Shown here piece after piece: positions 41,501-52,200 of a stretch of 64,000 nucleotides of DNA. Source of the stretch: Cladorhizidae sp. MBARI D1340-BT2. Its lineage: Eukaryota; Porifera; Demospongiae; Poecilosclerida; Cladorhizidae. The translations under genes and the position numbers were made by a program. The stretch spans positions 46,237,165 to 46,301,164 of the forward strand of contig JAQNBH010000009.1 of NCBI GenBank assembly GCA_028752905.1, read 5' to 3'. Positions within the stretch are counted from its first letter, which is position 1. Each line of letters starts with the position of its first letter. Below the pieces are notes generated by a model. That model was not told the DNA's origin, made no database searches, and was given only the letters and a program-made list of their open reading frames with translations.

Positions 41501-44089
41501 CTATCTCAAGGGGGTTTCAACCTCTGCAAGTGGCGGAGCAGCTCTCCTGCGGTCTTGAATGAAATCGCAGACGACCTGAAAGAGAAGTTGCCAGTCAAGG
41601 AAGTCATTGACTCTACCTCCATCAACCATCCGCGAGCCCTCGGACTGAACTGGGACTCTCTCTCAGACGTGATGACCCCACACATCCAAGTAGATCCAAG
41701 CTACCTCTCGACTAAACGGGGCATCATCTCCGATGTCTCGAAGACATTCGATGTACTTGGATGGATTTCCCCAGCTCTACTCTCCATGAAGTTGGTTTAC
41801 CAACACCTCTGGGAAATCAGGATAGACTGGGATGATGAGGTGCCCTCTGACCTCGCAGACCAACACCGAGCCTGGAGAAATGAACTGTCTCTCCTATCCC
41901 AGCGTCAGCTGCCAAGGTTCCATCTCAGACATGGAGCCAAATTGAATTCCATGGAGCTGCACGGCTTCTCGGACGCCTCCGAGAAGGCCTACGGTGCAGT
42001 TCTCTATCTAAGGTCAACCTATGCCGACCAACCTCCATTCATTGCCCTCATCACCTCCAAGACTAAAGTCGCTCCGCTCAAGCCTCTCTCCATTCCTAGA
42101 CTTGAACTCTGTGGAGCTCTGATGCTGGCAAACTTGCTCACGTCTGTCGGAGGCGTCCTGAAGATCTCGAAGGACAGACTTCATGCCTGGACGGACAGCT
42201 CCATTGTTCTCTGCTGGTTGGATGGCCACCCCCGGGAGTTTCAGACCTTTGTCTCTAACCGGGTGGCATCCACACTGGAGCTGATCCCTCCCGCCTCTTG
42301 GATGCACGTCCCAACCAAGTCAAACCCAGCAGACTGTGCATCAAGAGGCATGATGCCAGAGGAACTTCTGCATCATAGCCTGTGGTGGGATGGCCCACCA
42401 TGGCTCCAGTCTGATCCTGTTAATCGTCCTCCTCAACCTCCCAGGAAGACAGCCAACCTGCCTGAAGTGCGTCTCCCTTGCCATCTGGTAGTCCCTGCTC
42501 CAGTCGACTGGTTGGAGACCAAGTTCTCCGACTACTACCTCCTCATCAAGGTCACTGCTTGGTGCATGAGGCTGGTGGACAAGGCAAGGAAAAGAGCCAC
42601 TCCAGGACGTCCTCAACTGACAAGTCGTCTCAGCTCCAGAGAGATCGTGAGAGCAGAGCTACAACTAGTCAGACTGTCTCAGAACCGGGCATTCCACTCA
42701 GAACTGCAAAGGCTCTCCAACGGACGTCCCATTCCTCCCAGCAGCAGACTCAAGTCCCTGACTCCACTGCTAGACTCTGAGAAACTCCTCAGAGTTCAGG
42801 GCCGTCTTGCCAATTCTTCCTTGTCCTATTTCGAGTCTCGTCCTCTGATTCTCTGTGGCAAGGACATATTACCCCGTCTCATGTATAACCATTCTCATAT
42901 TCGTTTAGGACACTGTGGTCCTTCCCTCTTACTGTCATACGCAGATTCCAGTTACCATGTCATTGGTGGCAGACGACTCTCCCGAGATGTCACCAGCCAG
43001 TGCAGGATCTGTCGCAGGGCCAAGGCAGCCACTCAGCCACAGATGCAGGCCGACCTACCAGCAGAGAGGGTGAGAGCAAGTCCAGTGTTTTCAGTTGTCG
43101 GCATAGATTATGCAGGTCCATTCTACTCCAAGCGAGGCCACACCAGACATCCGACCATCGATAAGTCTTACATGGCAATCTTTGTGTGCTTCTGCACAAA
43201 GGCGGTCCATGTCGACATGGTGTCCGACCTGACAACCGAATCGTTCCTGGCTTGCCTCAAACGATTCATCTCACGCAGAGGCTGCCCAACTCTCATTCAG
43301 ACCGACAATGGCTCCAATTTTCGAGGAGCCAAGGCAGACCTCTACGCTCTCTATCAATTCCTCCAGAAGGAACAGACTCAATCTTCCATCGCCCAGTGTC
43401 TTCTTTCATATCGAATCGAGTGGAAGATGATCCCAGAGCGTTCTCCACACTTTGGAGGCCTCTGGGAGGCAGCAGTCAAATCTGTAAAGAAACATCTCGC
43501 CAGAATCATCGGAAAGCGAACACTCACCTTTGAGCAGTGGACCACAGTCACTGCTCAAATTGAAGCCATTCTAAATTCACGTCCACTCTGGCCCATCACC
43601 TCTCCAACTCCTGACGGCATCCCTGTTCTCACTCCAGGACACTTCATTATTGGCAGAGCTCTTACTGCCTATCCAGAGACCAACCTACCTGAAGATCTGG
43701 ATCGACTTCGAACCTGGAATCTCTGTCAGGGCATAGTTCATCTCTTCTGGAGACGCTGGCATAAGGAGTATCTCCAAACCCTCCAGAAGAGAAACAAGTG
43801 GCAGTCTCCACGATCTAACTTCCAAGTGGATGACATTGTAATTATCAAGGATAATCAAACGTTCTCATGTCACTGGCCACTTGGAAGGATTCTCCAAACC
43901 TATCCCGGAAGGGACGGGCTCATTCGTGTCGTCAAGGTCCGGACAGCTACAAGCACCCTCAAGCGATCAATCGTGAAAATCTCCCTCATCCACCGAGAAG
44001 AGAAGATTCCTCAGCCACTTCCATCGGCAGCCCCGGGAGTATGTTCGGGCACGGATCTCCTTCCCTCTCAAGAAACTTCTGCAATCTGA
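38555..44089 (+). CDS. BEL/Pao polyprotein (gag-pro-RT-RNase H-integrase)
   Basis: This single ORF of 1844 residues drives reverse transcription and integration. An N-terminal coiled-coil-like region is followed by a DUF1759-type gag (LPKLDLPKFDGDIMNWASFW, about 213). Zinc knuckles lie at about 425-490 (CHNCLSIGHIAADC), and an A17-type aspartic protease has DPGAG at about 537. RT contains LRVVFDGSA and the YVDD box at about 957; RNase H has GFSDASEKAYGA at about 1137. The integrase has an HHCC-like finger (HIRLGHC...CRICRR) and a catalytic core with GIDYAGP (about 1516), TDNGSNF (about 1581) and HFGGLWE (about 1630). A C-terminal DUF5641-type tail completes it. No stops or frameshifts. The frame ends 48 nt inside the 3' LTR. 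Its GC-richer codon use contrasts with the host exons. Confidence 0.95.
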   Translation: MSFSGATPLDLRELRRMRRTLTKEVQMTRAELSPLKSQPPQSYSNRLLTSSKDSVQEALKDFKETVDRVNTLRQEEDENALTLEPDDEYTAFRTFKKEGNAVFDLIDELKVSKHLAENLIHLRGLTEQLQETLDEDSSLNQSDDVDNACKILDSISSDISHLALDPGHNLSRENNSLTKVFRRLRTDINTRHTATLTRVSADTSLSSTDTSSCKLPKLDLPKFDGDIMNWASFWREFESNVDSKTNLSQSDKLSYLRKAMADAEVDELLKSGTDNPDFYPEIVERIKVRFHRPREIHKIYCLRLAQHPKLLYYRKEMQDGLDKLKSIICSLRRSGQYDGDSIAYSLISDLIPQSVMSIWEQHSKKLKGVPPVDKLFDYVQDHVEAMDSTLCPLAKLPNHPDKKPVKQRAFKVPNHATSPVVSSFRYECFLCAPDKHPLYSCPKWEALTVPQRLTHIHERNMCHNCLSIGHIAADCRSSYTCRVCRQKHHSTIHQEQTITPSYFNITWSEHPPKALLMTVNLLIHSPSGQMLKARALIDPGAGLSMLSSRMVKLLNLPTFPANISFIAVQGTICKTSKHRTQLAISPLDERAKKLECEAAVVDTVTHDLPFTEMSSLPKLQHLQGLPLADDKFHIPGRIDLLLGSDMLYQVLTPCETIIKGHGKVPAAQQTIFGWAVAGALQPDSSDSTSAPSIPLFHTITHVTDDQLSEQMSRFWQLDQTNCQQAELSSVEEIVQANYSETTSYDPTSCRYRVALPKRDDLPPLGSSRTQAVNRFMNNERSIIRKKTWPQFQQVIQSYLDLNHAEEVPASELDNHPSYYLPMHAVMKDSSTSTKLRVVFDGSAVTSSGVSLNQCLLSGPTLHPSLYQILLKFRSYPIAISADISKMYREVELNIPDRDLHRFVWRANPQQPLTDYRMTRVTFGVSSSPYLAVRTLQQTALDHGASLPTASYHVHNSFYVDDLLAGAQTKEEALQLHHDLRRLLSQGGFNLCKWRSSSPAVLNEIADDLKEKLPVKEVIDSTSINHPRALGLNWDSLSDVMTPHIQVDPSYLSTKRGIISDVSKTFDVLGWISPALLSMKLVYQHLWEIRIDWDDEVPSDLADQHRAWRNELSLLSQRQLPRFHLRHGAKLNSMELHGFSDASEKAYGAVLYLRSTYADQPPFIALITSKTKVAPLKPLSIPRLELCGALMLANLLTSVGGVLKISKDRLHAWTDSSIVLCWLDGHPREFQTFVSNRVASTLELIPPASWMHVPTKSNPADCASRGMMPEELLHHSLWWDGPPWLQSDPVNRPPQPPRKTANLPEVRLPCHLVVPAPVDWLETKFSDYYLLIKVTAWCMRLVDKARKRATPGRPQLTSRLSSREIVRAELQLVRLSQNRAFHSELQRLSNGRPIPPSSRLKSLTPLLDSEKLLRVQGRLANSSLSYFESRPLILCGKDILPRLMYNHSHIRLGHCGPSLLLSYADSSYHVIGGRRLSRDVTSQCRICRRAKAATQPQMQADLPAERVRASPVFSVVGIDYAGPFYSKRGHTRHPTIDKSYMAIFVCFCTKAVHVDMVSDLTTESFLACLKRFISRRGCPTLIQTDNGSNFRGAKADLYALYQFLQKEQTQSSIAQCLLSYRIEWKMIPERSPHFGGLWEAAVKSVKKHLARIIGKRTLTFEQWTTVTAQIEAILNSRPLWPITSPTPDGIPVLTPGHFIIGRALTAYPETNLPEDLDRLRTWNLCQGIVHLFWRRWHKEYLQTLQKRNKWQSPRSNFQVDDIVIIKDNQTFSCHWPLGRILQTYPGRDGLIRVVKVRTATSTLKRSIVKISLIHREEKIPQPLPSAAPGVCSGTDLLPSQETSAI

Positions 44090-44479
44090 AAGTAATCTCA
44101 ACCATGTCTCATTTGAACTAATTCATTTCCATTAACACTCTTATCAATGCTTTATGTATGTATGTCTCTCCACTCACATGATCTTTTCTCACTTCCAAAT
44201 ATGGACATTGCATTCTCCTCACACCTTTTAGTTTACCAATCAGATCCCTCCATTCACTTCTATAAAACCCCTTTGAGTTCTATCCCACCTCAGATAACTG
44301 TCTTGATTTACTTGTTCAAGTAGTGTCTCTGCTCTATTCGATTATGAATTAACCTCACCTTCATTCAAGCCTCTAAGACTTAGAGCCAGGGAGAGCCTTT
44401 GCTGAATTCTCAGACCTCAAACTATAAGACTTACAACCTGATAGGGGAAAACAAAGAGGGCAACCTTCCTGTTCGTACA
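44042..44479 (+). repeat. BEL 3' LTR
   Basis: Identical by eye to the 5' LTR. The polyprotein stop codon lies inside it. The GGGAGTA just before it is the likely end of the polypurine tract. Confidence 0.93.
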
Positions 44480-44485
44480 GAAGGG

Positions 44486-44625
44486 GCTGGTGCCTAAAAT
44501 AATGGGCCGGTGACTAAAATAATGGGCCGGTGTCTAAAATAATGGGCCAGAGCCTAAAATAATGGGCCGGTGCCTAAAAATTTGGGCCAGTGCCAAAAAT
44601 AATGGGCCGGTGCATTGACCAAACA
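44486..44625. repeat. 20-bp minisatellite of unit C
   Basis: The unit is gggccggtgcctaaaataat, about 7 copies. The same array occurs at 50680-50835 and 59610-59790 with different copy numbers. In unit C it was cut by the BEL insertion, and two partial units remain at about 37920-37955. Confidence 0.9.
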
Positions 44626-46112
44626 AAAATATTACACTGGGCCATTAGATCCCCAGAACTCGTTTGAGCCATTCCACTTTCAAGGTCAGTTAATGCTTAA
44701 GAATGAACTGCCCGAATCAAAGCAACCCCATCGTTAAGCGTAATCACTCGCTAAGTTGTTCACACATGCGCGTCAAGTTAATCTAAAATAGTGTAAAATA
44801 AATGCAAGGAGTGCAAAGAAATATTAAGGAAACACAGAAAAGGCAAGATTTGATAGGAAAAAGGATTTGGAATATGATGTAATGAAGTGCCCTAAATATC
44901 ATTGTTTGCGGACAGGCCTCATCCTAGCCTATGTTGAGTAAATGGTTTGTGGGTGTATGCTTTTTATTCTTGCCCAGTGCTTTTTACTCCACCAGCTGGC
45001 CATGTGACTATCTCCTACCTTGGAAGAGAGGGGATGAGTTGGTGCTGGTCATAGAGGATGAGTGGTTTGCTTCAGCATTGGTAGTGTCAGGGTTGGTAGG
45101 ATGTAGATAAAGACATGAGGGAGTTGGGGTTTGCAGATATTAATGTCAGAGTTGGGATGAATGATGGGCTCAGAGCTACAGCAACTCTGTCAAGTGTTTT
45201 GAGGTGTTCTAGAAAGAAGGACGATAGTAGAATTGATCTTGGTGAAACTGTACCTCATGCAGCACGTCTCAGAAAGAGCCCATTCAATCTTCCTTTCTCT
45301 TTCGTGGTCTTAATAGTACTGCACTCTGGTCACTTGCCAAGGGTGTGGATATTTCAGAAAGCAATTCTAGTTTTAGTCTTGTGGGACAAACATTCTTGGC
45401 AATCTGACTGTCATCCCATTCTATTACTTGTATATCAGAAGATGCACAAAAACAAGAAGCTTACAAAACCTATGCACACGCATGCACGCATGTACACACA
45501 CAAACCTGCACACATGCACACCACCAAGGATTGAAGCAACTGGCTCAAAAGTATTACTTTAATTGGCGATGTGCATGGATTGAGCCCCATGCAGATTACT
45601 TTTGCTGCAGCATAACTATTGTAAGCTACACTGTATTTCATAAGCAAATTTAGAACTTGTGGCTGCTGACAAATGAAAATCTACTACCAATATTATCAAA
45701 TTATAAAAATGGCCATAAATTATGCAGTTGACAACCGTAGACATTAACTATTCGAAAATAAAATCTTACGAGTGGTTGTGGGCATCATTAATCTGACATT
45801 TAAACTGGCATATAATTTAAATGGTGCACCATCTAATTCATATGATCATCTGTGTATTTGCAATGAAGATTAGAGATGGAGCTATTTTGGTCCAGTTGGT
45901 GCATTAGCTTTAGCTATTGTGTTCCTTAGATTATCAAAGTTATTCGAGTTCTCGACTAAGCAAGTCTGCAAGTCTATCTTTATCATAATTCTTCCATAAC
46001 ATCCTGATTGTGACATGCAGCCAGCCTATTCTACTGAAAACAGTGTAATAGGCACCTACTACATGGATGGAAATGCAAACACATGCAGTGACAAACTTTA
46101 TCTAATACATAC
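44626..46112. other. Non-coding part of unit C
   Basis: It aligns with 50836-52382 of unit B. An open + strand frame (45115-45534; 51352-51828 in B) starting MRELGFADIN is shared by B and C. It has no recognisable domain and is absent from A, where a deletion removes about 1.1 kb. I treat it as non-coding. Confidence 0.55.
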
Positions 46113-46938
46113 GTATGGCACATGTAGGGCCGATGAAGTTGACTTCACATATGCACTCAAACGACGAGTCTCCAGAGACACAGCGGCCATTATTCTGGCA
46201 AGGATTGGAGTTGCACATATCCAGTTGCTGAACATAGAGATAGAAAGGGCGCACAACATAGCCAATGACGTTTGTGGCCTTGCAGAAGTACGTCGCTCCA
46301 TCCGCAGCAATAAGATCATTGATTGTGAGAGTGCTGGAAACATTCCCACTTTGGGAGTCATCTGTAGTTGTGACTGCAGCTCTATCAGAAGTGATTGGAA
46401 GTGAGCCCTTCAGCCAGACTATGGTTGGAGTTGGGATCCCATATGCAGTACATGTAAATGAAGATTGTTCTCCAGAGTTTGCAGTAACATTATGTTCTCC
46501 TTCTTCCAGGATCCTGAGCTCTGTCATTGTCCCATTGTCGACTTTCAGATTGATACTGACATTGAAATCACCAGCAGGGTGACGCACTCTGACTATGTAC
46601 CTCCCTGCATCATCAGTAAGAATTAGCAGAATGGAGAGAGAACGACGATCATCTCCAAAGACCAGCCGACCAGAAGCTTTAATAGGCGAGTTGTAATTAT
46701 CCTTGTACCAATCTATGGAGTTGGCCATCACCTCAGGAAATGCTGCTCCAACTGAAATTGTAAGCGTCACATTCTGCCCTATCACAGCTTCTATGGTAGC
46801 ATTGGAAGTGGACACGGTAGGGCTTACTGCAAGTGTGGAAGACATAGTATTGCCATTTGAAAGAGAGCAACAAAATAACAACACAGCACAACCCAGACGA
46901 GTAAACCACATAATTTGTTGGTGCAGCTGCACTAGCAT
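46113..46938 (-). CDS. N-terminal module exon C: signal peptide, two Ig domains, EGF
   Basis: This 826-nt exon begins MLVQLHQQIMWFTRLGCAVL. A hydrophobic signal peptide ends near CCSLSNG, and an in-frame TAG lies five codons before the ATG. Ig1 includes IGQNVTLTISVG, DWYKDN and DDAGRYIVRV (no canonical cysteine pair). Ig2 has SSFTCTAYGIPTP, VWLKG and DGATYFCKATN. The EGF repeat has six cysteines (MCNSNPCQNNGRC, then FECICEV and GPTC). It ends at ATAC followed by gtatgt (phase 1). Relative to A and B it has extra residues (AAF in the first Ig, NGT before MTEL). It is the module nearest to, and in frame with, the GPCR exons. Confidence 0.82.
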
Positions 46939-48540
46939 AGGACTCAAATGCTATGCACTGTGATAATATTCTGTTCTGTACACATGTTAGAGAAGGTCGC
47001 CTCACATATTTTGAGTCCGAGTTCTTGCCAAAGTTCTTGTTTGTGTCTTGAGGTACCATTGTGTGTGGATATAATATTTACTGTAAATCTGGAATTTTTC
47101 ATTGTTGATATATTTTCGCTGTCCTACTGACCTACAAAAATTAAAAATGGGTAAATATTTGGGTAAATATTTAAATGAGAAAATTATGTATTAGCTGGCT
47201 CATGCACACATGCAGGTGAGGGGAAGAGAGTAGAAGGGCTGAAAAATATCTCTCTCTCAAGATATTTGAAGTAGAAGTAAGTGAAGACAGTTTTGACAAT
47301 TTCCTAGGTAAGTGTCCAATATGGATGGCATCTTTTTTAACCACTAGTAGTAATATCTTTGTCAATTGCTCTCTTTCATAATCCCTAAATGGTTGGTTTC
47401 CATATAGCTCTATAAACATGATAGCCTCTTTCAAGAATGGCCTAGCAATGTCATCCATAGCTTGTCAACAGGTTTCTCTTCAGGAGTCAATTGCGCATTG
47501 TCTCACAGTCAGTCGCACCAGTAAAAAATTATCCGTAGATAACGAGTTCTACGTTTTGACACAAAATATTTTCTTACAGATTAATTTTAAACGCGAAGTA
47601 TTCCACATTTACGGTATTAACTATTGCTAAGCACTGAGAGTGTATTCACTTGCTATGACCTATATACCACAAACACAAGTTAAGTTGAGGGTCAATCACT
47701 TCTAATTTTGTAATCAAGTTGCAGAAAACGAACACAAATAAAGTATTGTTAGTCTTATGAGGTTTCTTTAATAAACACCCCCTCAATCTTGCTCACCCCC
47801 AATATAACAGAGACACTATGAACTGGGCCTTGAATAAAGAGTTTGGGAACCATACTTGTTAGAAATAAATCCAGATACTAGACAATGGATAACGTTAACA
47901 AGCAACAAATGTTAGCGAATTTTATGTTGTACACTGAATTATATTAGTTTCTACCTGCTATGTTCATCCAATACTATGGTAGCTCGTCACGTGTTTAGAT
48001 AGAGACAGATGTGGTAGCTTTTATTGAGTTAGGTGTACACTCAAACCATAGCATTGCAGCTATGAACCACCTTAAGCCATCTGGTGCAGAGACTATTGAA
48101 GTAACTTATTGCTGACAGACCACAGCCAAGAAAAATCTGATGGTATAAGTGGGTATGCTAATGCCAGTGTGGCTGAAGTAATGGATACCGAAGCTGAGAG
48201 AAACTGAAAGAAAGTATAGACCACTACCATCATGATTCCCTATTCAAAGCAAAAATTGCTACACACCAGGAAATATTAACACAGGAGCAGTTTTCATGTT
48301 AACCAAAGATCTTGGTTAGTCTACAAGAAAACGCTGCCAGGAACTTCAAAAAGACCTCCAAAATAACTAAAATGCGCTCACTAAATATAATTGCTGTTTA
48401 TCATATTTTTTACAGCATACGGTGGACTTGTCAAAAAAGCAACAAAACAAAGCTGAGTGGCCCAACTGGTTGTGGCCTGTCAGGTAGAGTCTCGTTTTTT
48501 AAAATTTATTTTATTTTTTTACGATTACATTGTTTATAAA
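46939..48540. other. Upstream non-coding region of module C
   Basis: It is homologous to 53191-54850 (B) and 61025-62190 (A). An overlapping - strand frame starting MVPQDTNKNFGKNSDS (47059 in C, 53311 in B, 61145 in A) begins upstream of the module ATG. It runs into the exon in another frame, so it could act as an upstream ORF. No promoter motif was assigned. Confidence 0.5.
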
Positions 48541-48981
48541 ATATTATTTGTTCTTATATTTGTATCATCTGATGGCACTATGGATGTTAGTACCAACCAG
48601 TTAGTCTGTAGCAAGAAGCATAGGCCACTTATCTTTCATTACACACTGGCTAATAACTCTACAGAAATCGTGACTCTCCTTGTGCCATGGATTAGATAGC
48701 TCCAGATATTTTTTTACATGGAGGTTTAAGAGAAAACAAACAGCCTCTGGCAAACCTCAGCTATACATAAAACGGCTTGTAAGCATGTTCTGTAGAATAG
48801 CCATTGCTGCCTGCACGGGTAATAAGAAGCCTATATGTAGGCTTGCAATGCTACATAATGATGTTACTGAGCCTGTTTAATAAGCAAGCCAACAAAATAC
48901 TAACGTATTTTAACGTGCAACATACACGGAACATCGTTTAACTTTCTGCACAAAATGTCTCCTAATAAGGTACAAGCTAAC

Positions 48982-49290
48982 CTGTAACAGAGAGTTCTGT
49001 AGTGGAGTTGATTGAAAACAGTCCATTCCTGACAGTGCAGGTGTAAGTTCCAGAGTCAGTTGCTTGCAGGCCACAAAGTTGAAGGAAAGTTAGTTTGAAC
49101 TGTCCTCCACCACGAGCTATGATTTCCTCATAGATTGAAACTAGAGTAGAGTTGGAAATAACCTGGCCATCTCTGCTCCAAGTGATGTCTACACCAGGCT
49201 GACCAAAGCCCACGCATACAAGCAGAGAAGTCTCTCCTGCTCCCACAGAAGAATTGTTGGAAATAACTGTTAACTCTAACAGCGAAGCAG
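48982..49290 (-). CDS. Single-Ig exon of unit B
   Basis: This 309-nt exon is phase 1 at both ends. It encodes one Ig domain with C in SLLVCVGFGQPG, W in DITWSRDG, and D-S-G-T-Y-T-C in QATDSGTYTCTVRNG, ending STTELSVTG. The acceptor is atattag and the donor is gttagc. It is nearly identical to the exon at 58029-58337. Being phase-symmetric it can be included or skipped without frame change between any module exon and the GPCR Ig exon at 35564. Confidence 0.82.
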
Positions 49291-52200
49291 CTAATATGGA
49301 GAGAAAAAAGAGGTAGTGTGCATGGGATCACAATTGCATCAAGGTAAACACTGATTTCAACAAAAGCTGTCCAATTTTGCTCATCACAAGTTAGCAACAT
49401 GAGCACAACCGAGTGATAATTGTAAGCCGATACACTCAAAAACAAGACATCAGTCACAAGAAATATAAACAATGAACCACTGTTGTTAAATATAATTTCT
49501 TTATTACTTGATTACTATTGCATACAGCTATATAGTTGTAAAGGAAAACTTAGTATTTCCGCATAACCCCCTAATCTTTGACCTTAAGAACATGTAGAGG
49601 GAGTGATAAAGAGGAGTGATAAAGAGGAGGGGGAAAACTTTCAAAGAAAATAGTGTAAGCCAAATTCTTGGACTTGTCATAGCACCAGGATTCACTGGCC
49701 TATAGAGAACCCGAACCTAAAATAGAGATGAAATCACCAATTGGAATTACATAACTGAGGCGGTTAAATCAGCTGGGGAAATTCTCCAGGAATCTAGCAG
49801 AATTGACAGACCATTATGAGTTCAAATATTCATGGAGTTGGAGACTTCTCTATGAGAAAAAATTTGCAAACATCAAATTGGAACTAGTCAAACCAACCAC
49901 CCTCGGGTGTCCAGAGAAGCCACATCATATGTGCTGGGAATTGTCTGTTGCAAACCGATCAAGGTTCTTGGAGACCAGTATATAGCCTTTGCATCTTGAT
50001 ATATAACAGACACTGAATGAAATTATGTTAAAATTGAAAAGGAGGCTAGTCACAACTTGAGCTTGTGAACAATTCACTTGTAAATCCTCAACAGGGAGTT
50101 TACTGTTGAAACAGATCATAAACCACTTGTCCCTCTGCTAGAGCTGAAGAACTTTGATAGTCTTAGACCGAGAATCTTGAGATTCAACTATTACTGGATT
50201 GATCCAGCTACATAATCATTCGTATTCCAGGAAAGGACCTACAGCAGACATTTTGTTATAAGAAACCATCTTATATCCCAGAAGTGACACAACAACGATG
50301 CGCAAGAAGCTAAACATTTGGTGCAAGTCATCATTAACGAACTTCAAGAAACTAAGGAGCAATAATTGTTCCCGCACAGTGAACGACTAGTCTGGACTTG
50401 GGTGGCAAGACAAAAGTCAATGCATTAACACTGCCCTCAAATTGTAGTGGTCAGCACAAAGTGAACTTGGCAAGAAATAGGATGCATGGTGGTATAGAGC
50501 AGTGTTGACTGTTAGCTTGAAGCAACATGGACATGACGCCAATATATCTTCCACAAGATCATAAGCCAGGGATTGGAATCAAGCATGATAATGACAAAGC
50601 CAAGAATCGCAATAGGGCACACTGGGAAGTTCCTGGTGGGCAAGTACTAAAAATGGACCGATGTCTATAAAATAATGGGCCTGCGCCTAAAATAATGAAT
50701 AGGCTGGTGCCTAAAATAATGGGCCGCTGCCTAAAATAATGGGCTGGTGCCTAAAATAATGGGCCGGTGACTAAAATAATGGGCTGGTGCCTAAAATAAT
50801 GGGCCAGTGCCTAAAATAATGCGCCGGTGCATTGACCAAACAAAAATATTACACTGGGCCATTAAATCCCCAGAGCTCGTTTGATGCCATTCCACTTTCA
50901 AGGTCAGTTAATGCTTAAGAATGAACTGCCAAAAAAGCCAGAATCAAAGCTACCCCATCGTTAAGCGTAATCACTCGCTAAGTGGTTCACACATGCGCGT
51001 CAAGTTCATCTAAAATAGTGTAAAATGAATGCAAGGAGAGCAAAGAAATATTGAGGAAGCACAGAAAAGCCAAGATTGGATAGGAAAAAGGATTTGGAAT
51101 ATGATGTAATGAAGTGCCCAAAATATCATTGTTTGCGGACAGGACTCATCCTAGCCCATGTTGAGTAAATGGTTTGTGGGTGTATGCTTTTTATTCTTGC
51201 GCAGTGCTTTTTACTCCCCCAGCCTGGCAATGTGACTATCTCCTACCTTGGAAGATAGGAGAGGATGGCTTGGTGCTGGTCATAGAGGATGAGATGGCCA
51301 AACTTGCTTCAGCATTGTTAGTGTCAGGGTTGGTAGGATGTAGATAAAGACATGAGGGAGTTGGGGTTTGCGGATATTAATGACAGAGTTGGGATGAATG
51401 ATGGGATCAGAGCTACAGCAACTCTGTCAAGTGTTTTGAGGTGTTCCAGAAAGAAGGACGATAGTAGAATGGATCTTGGTGAAACTGTACCTCATGCAGC
51501 AGGTCTCAGAAAGAGCCGGCAATTCAATCTTCCTTTCTCTTTCGTGGTCTTAATAGTACTGCACTCTGGTCACTTGCCAAGGGTGTGGATATTTCAGAAA
51601 GCAATTCTAGTGTTAGTCTTGTGTGACAAACATTCTTGGCCAAACACGCAATCTGGGACAGATGGACTGTCATCCCATTCTATTACTTGTATATCAGAAG
51701 ATGTACAAAAACAAGAAGCTTACAAAACCTATGCACATGCATGCCCGGATGCACACACACAAACCTGCACACATGCACACCACCAAGGATTGAAGGAACT
51801 GACTCAAAAGTATTACTTTAATTGGTGATGGGTATGGATTGAGCTAATGCAGACTACTTTTGCTGCAGGATAACTATTGTAAACTTAAAACTAACATGAC
51901 TACACTGTATTTCATAAGAGATAGAACTTGTGGTTGCTGACAAATGAAAATCTACTACCAATATTATCAAATTATAAAAATGGCCATAAATTATGCAGTT
52001 GACACCCGTAGACATTAACTATTTGAAAACAAAATCTTACGAGTGGTTGTTGGCATCATTAAACTGACATATTAAACTGGCATATAATCTAAATGGTGCA
52101 CCATCTAATTCATATGATCATCTGTGTATTTGCAATGAAGATTGAAGCTATTTTGGTCCAGTTGGTGCTTTAGCTAAATTTTGTGTTCCTTAGATTATCA

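Larger units (their letters stand above)
37960..44479 (+). mobile_element. BEL/Pao LTR retrotransposon, complete
   Basis: The element is 6520 bp, with 438-bp LTRs at 37960-38397 and 44042-44479 that I could not tell apart base by base. The target duplication is GAAGG (37955-37959 and 44480-44484). A primer binding site TGGTCCTTCGAGCCGGA (38405-38421) would pair with a tRNA-Tyr 3' end. One uninterrupted 1844-codon frame encodes gag-pro-RT-RH-IN. It lies antisense in an intron of the aGPCR model and in the minisatellite of unit C. Identical LTRs and an open frame indicate a very recent, possibly active insertion. Confidence 0.95.
27028..46938 (-). other. Adhesion GPCR gene model (overview)
   Basis: Eleven - strand exons can be joined: 46938-46113, 35564-35084, 35028-34865, 34782-34535, 34444-34331, 31717-31623, 31563-31152, 30938-30679, 28042-27795, 27731-27656 and 27598-27028. 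All introns are GT...AG with matching phases. The sum is 3495 nt, an exact multiple of three, giving 1164 residues. Domain order is signal peptide, Ig, Ig, EGF, Ig, hormone-receptor-like domain, GAIN, GPS, seven TM helices and a short tail. Adhesion GPCRs self-cleave at the GPS and couple extracellular adhesion to G-protein signalling at the cell surface. The join 46113 to 35564 crosses 10.5 kb and a BEL element and is the least certain. Upstream Ig exons or alternative first exons could be used instead. Confidence 0.75.
37190..48545. repeat. Tandem duplication unit C (split by BEL element)
   Basis: This segment parallels units B and A block by block: gypsy RNase H remnant, 20-bp minisatellite, signal peptide-Ig-Ig-EGF exon, then the same non-coding upstream region. 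The sequence at 37190-37959 continues at 44485 in units B and A. The BEL insertion at 37960-44479 therefore post-dates the unit. Unit C lacks the single-Ig exon that sits at the left of B and A. Confidence 0.85.

Noticed and set aside
38680..43533. Numerous - strand and alternate-frame ORFs over the BEL element
   Set aside because: They are shadows of the 1844-codon polyprotein frame, which has all expected retroelement motifs.
45115..45534. Possible gene MRELGFADIN... (also 51352-51828)
   Set aside because: No recognisable domain, a CA-repeat-derived end, and loss from unit A argue against a real gene.
46733..47059. 108-codon - strand frame starting MVPQDTNKNF (also 53311 and 61145)
   Set aside because: It overlaps the module exon in another frame and has no domain. 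At most it is an upstream ORF; its conservation follows from recent duplication.
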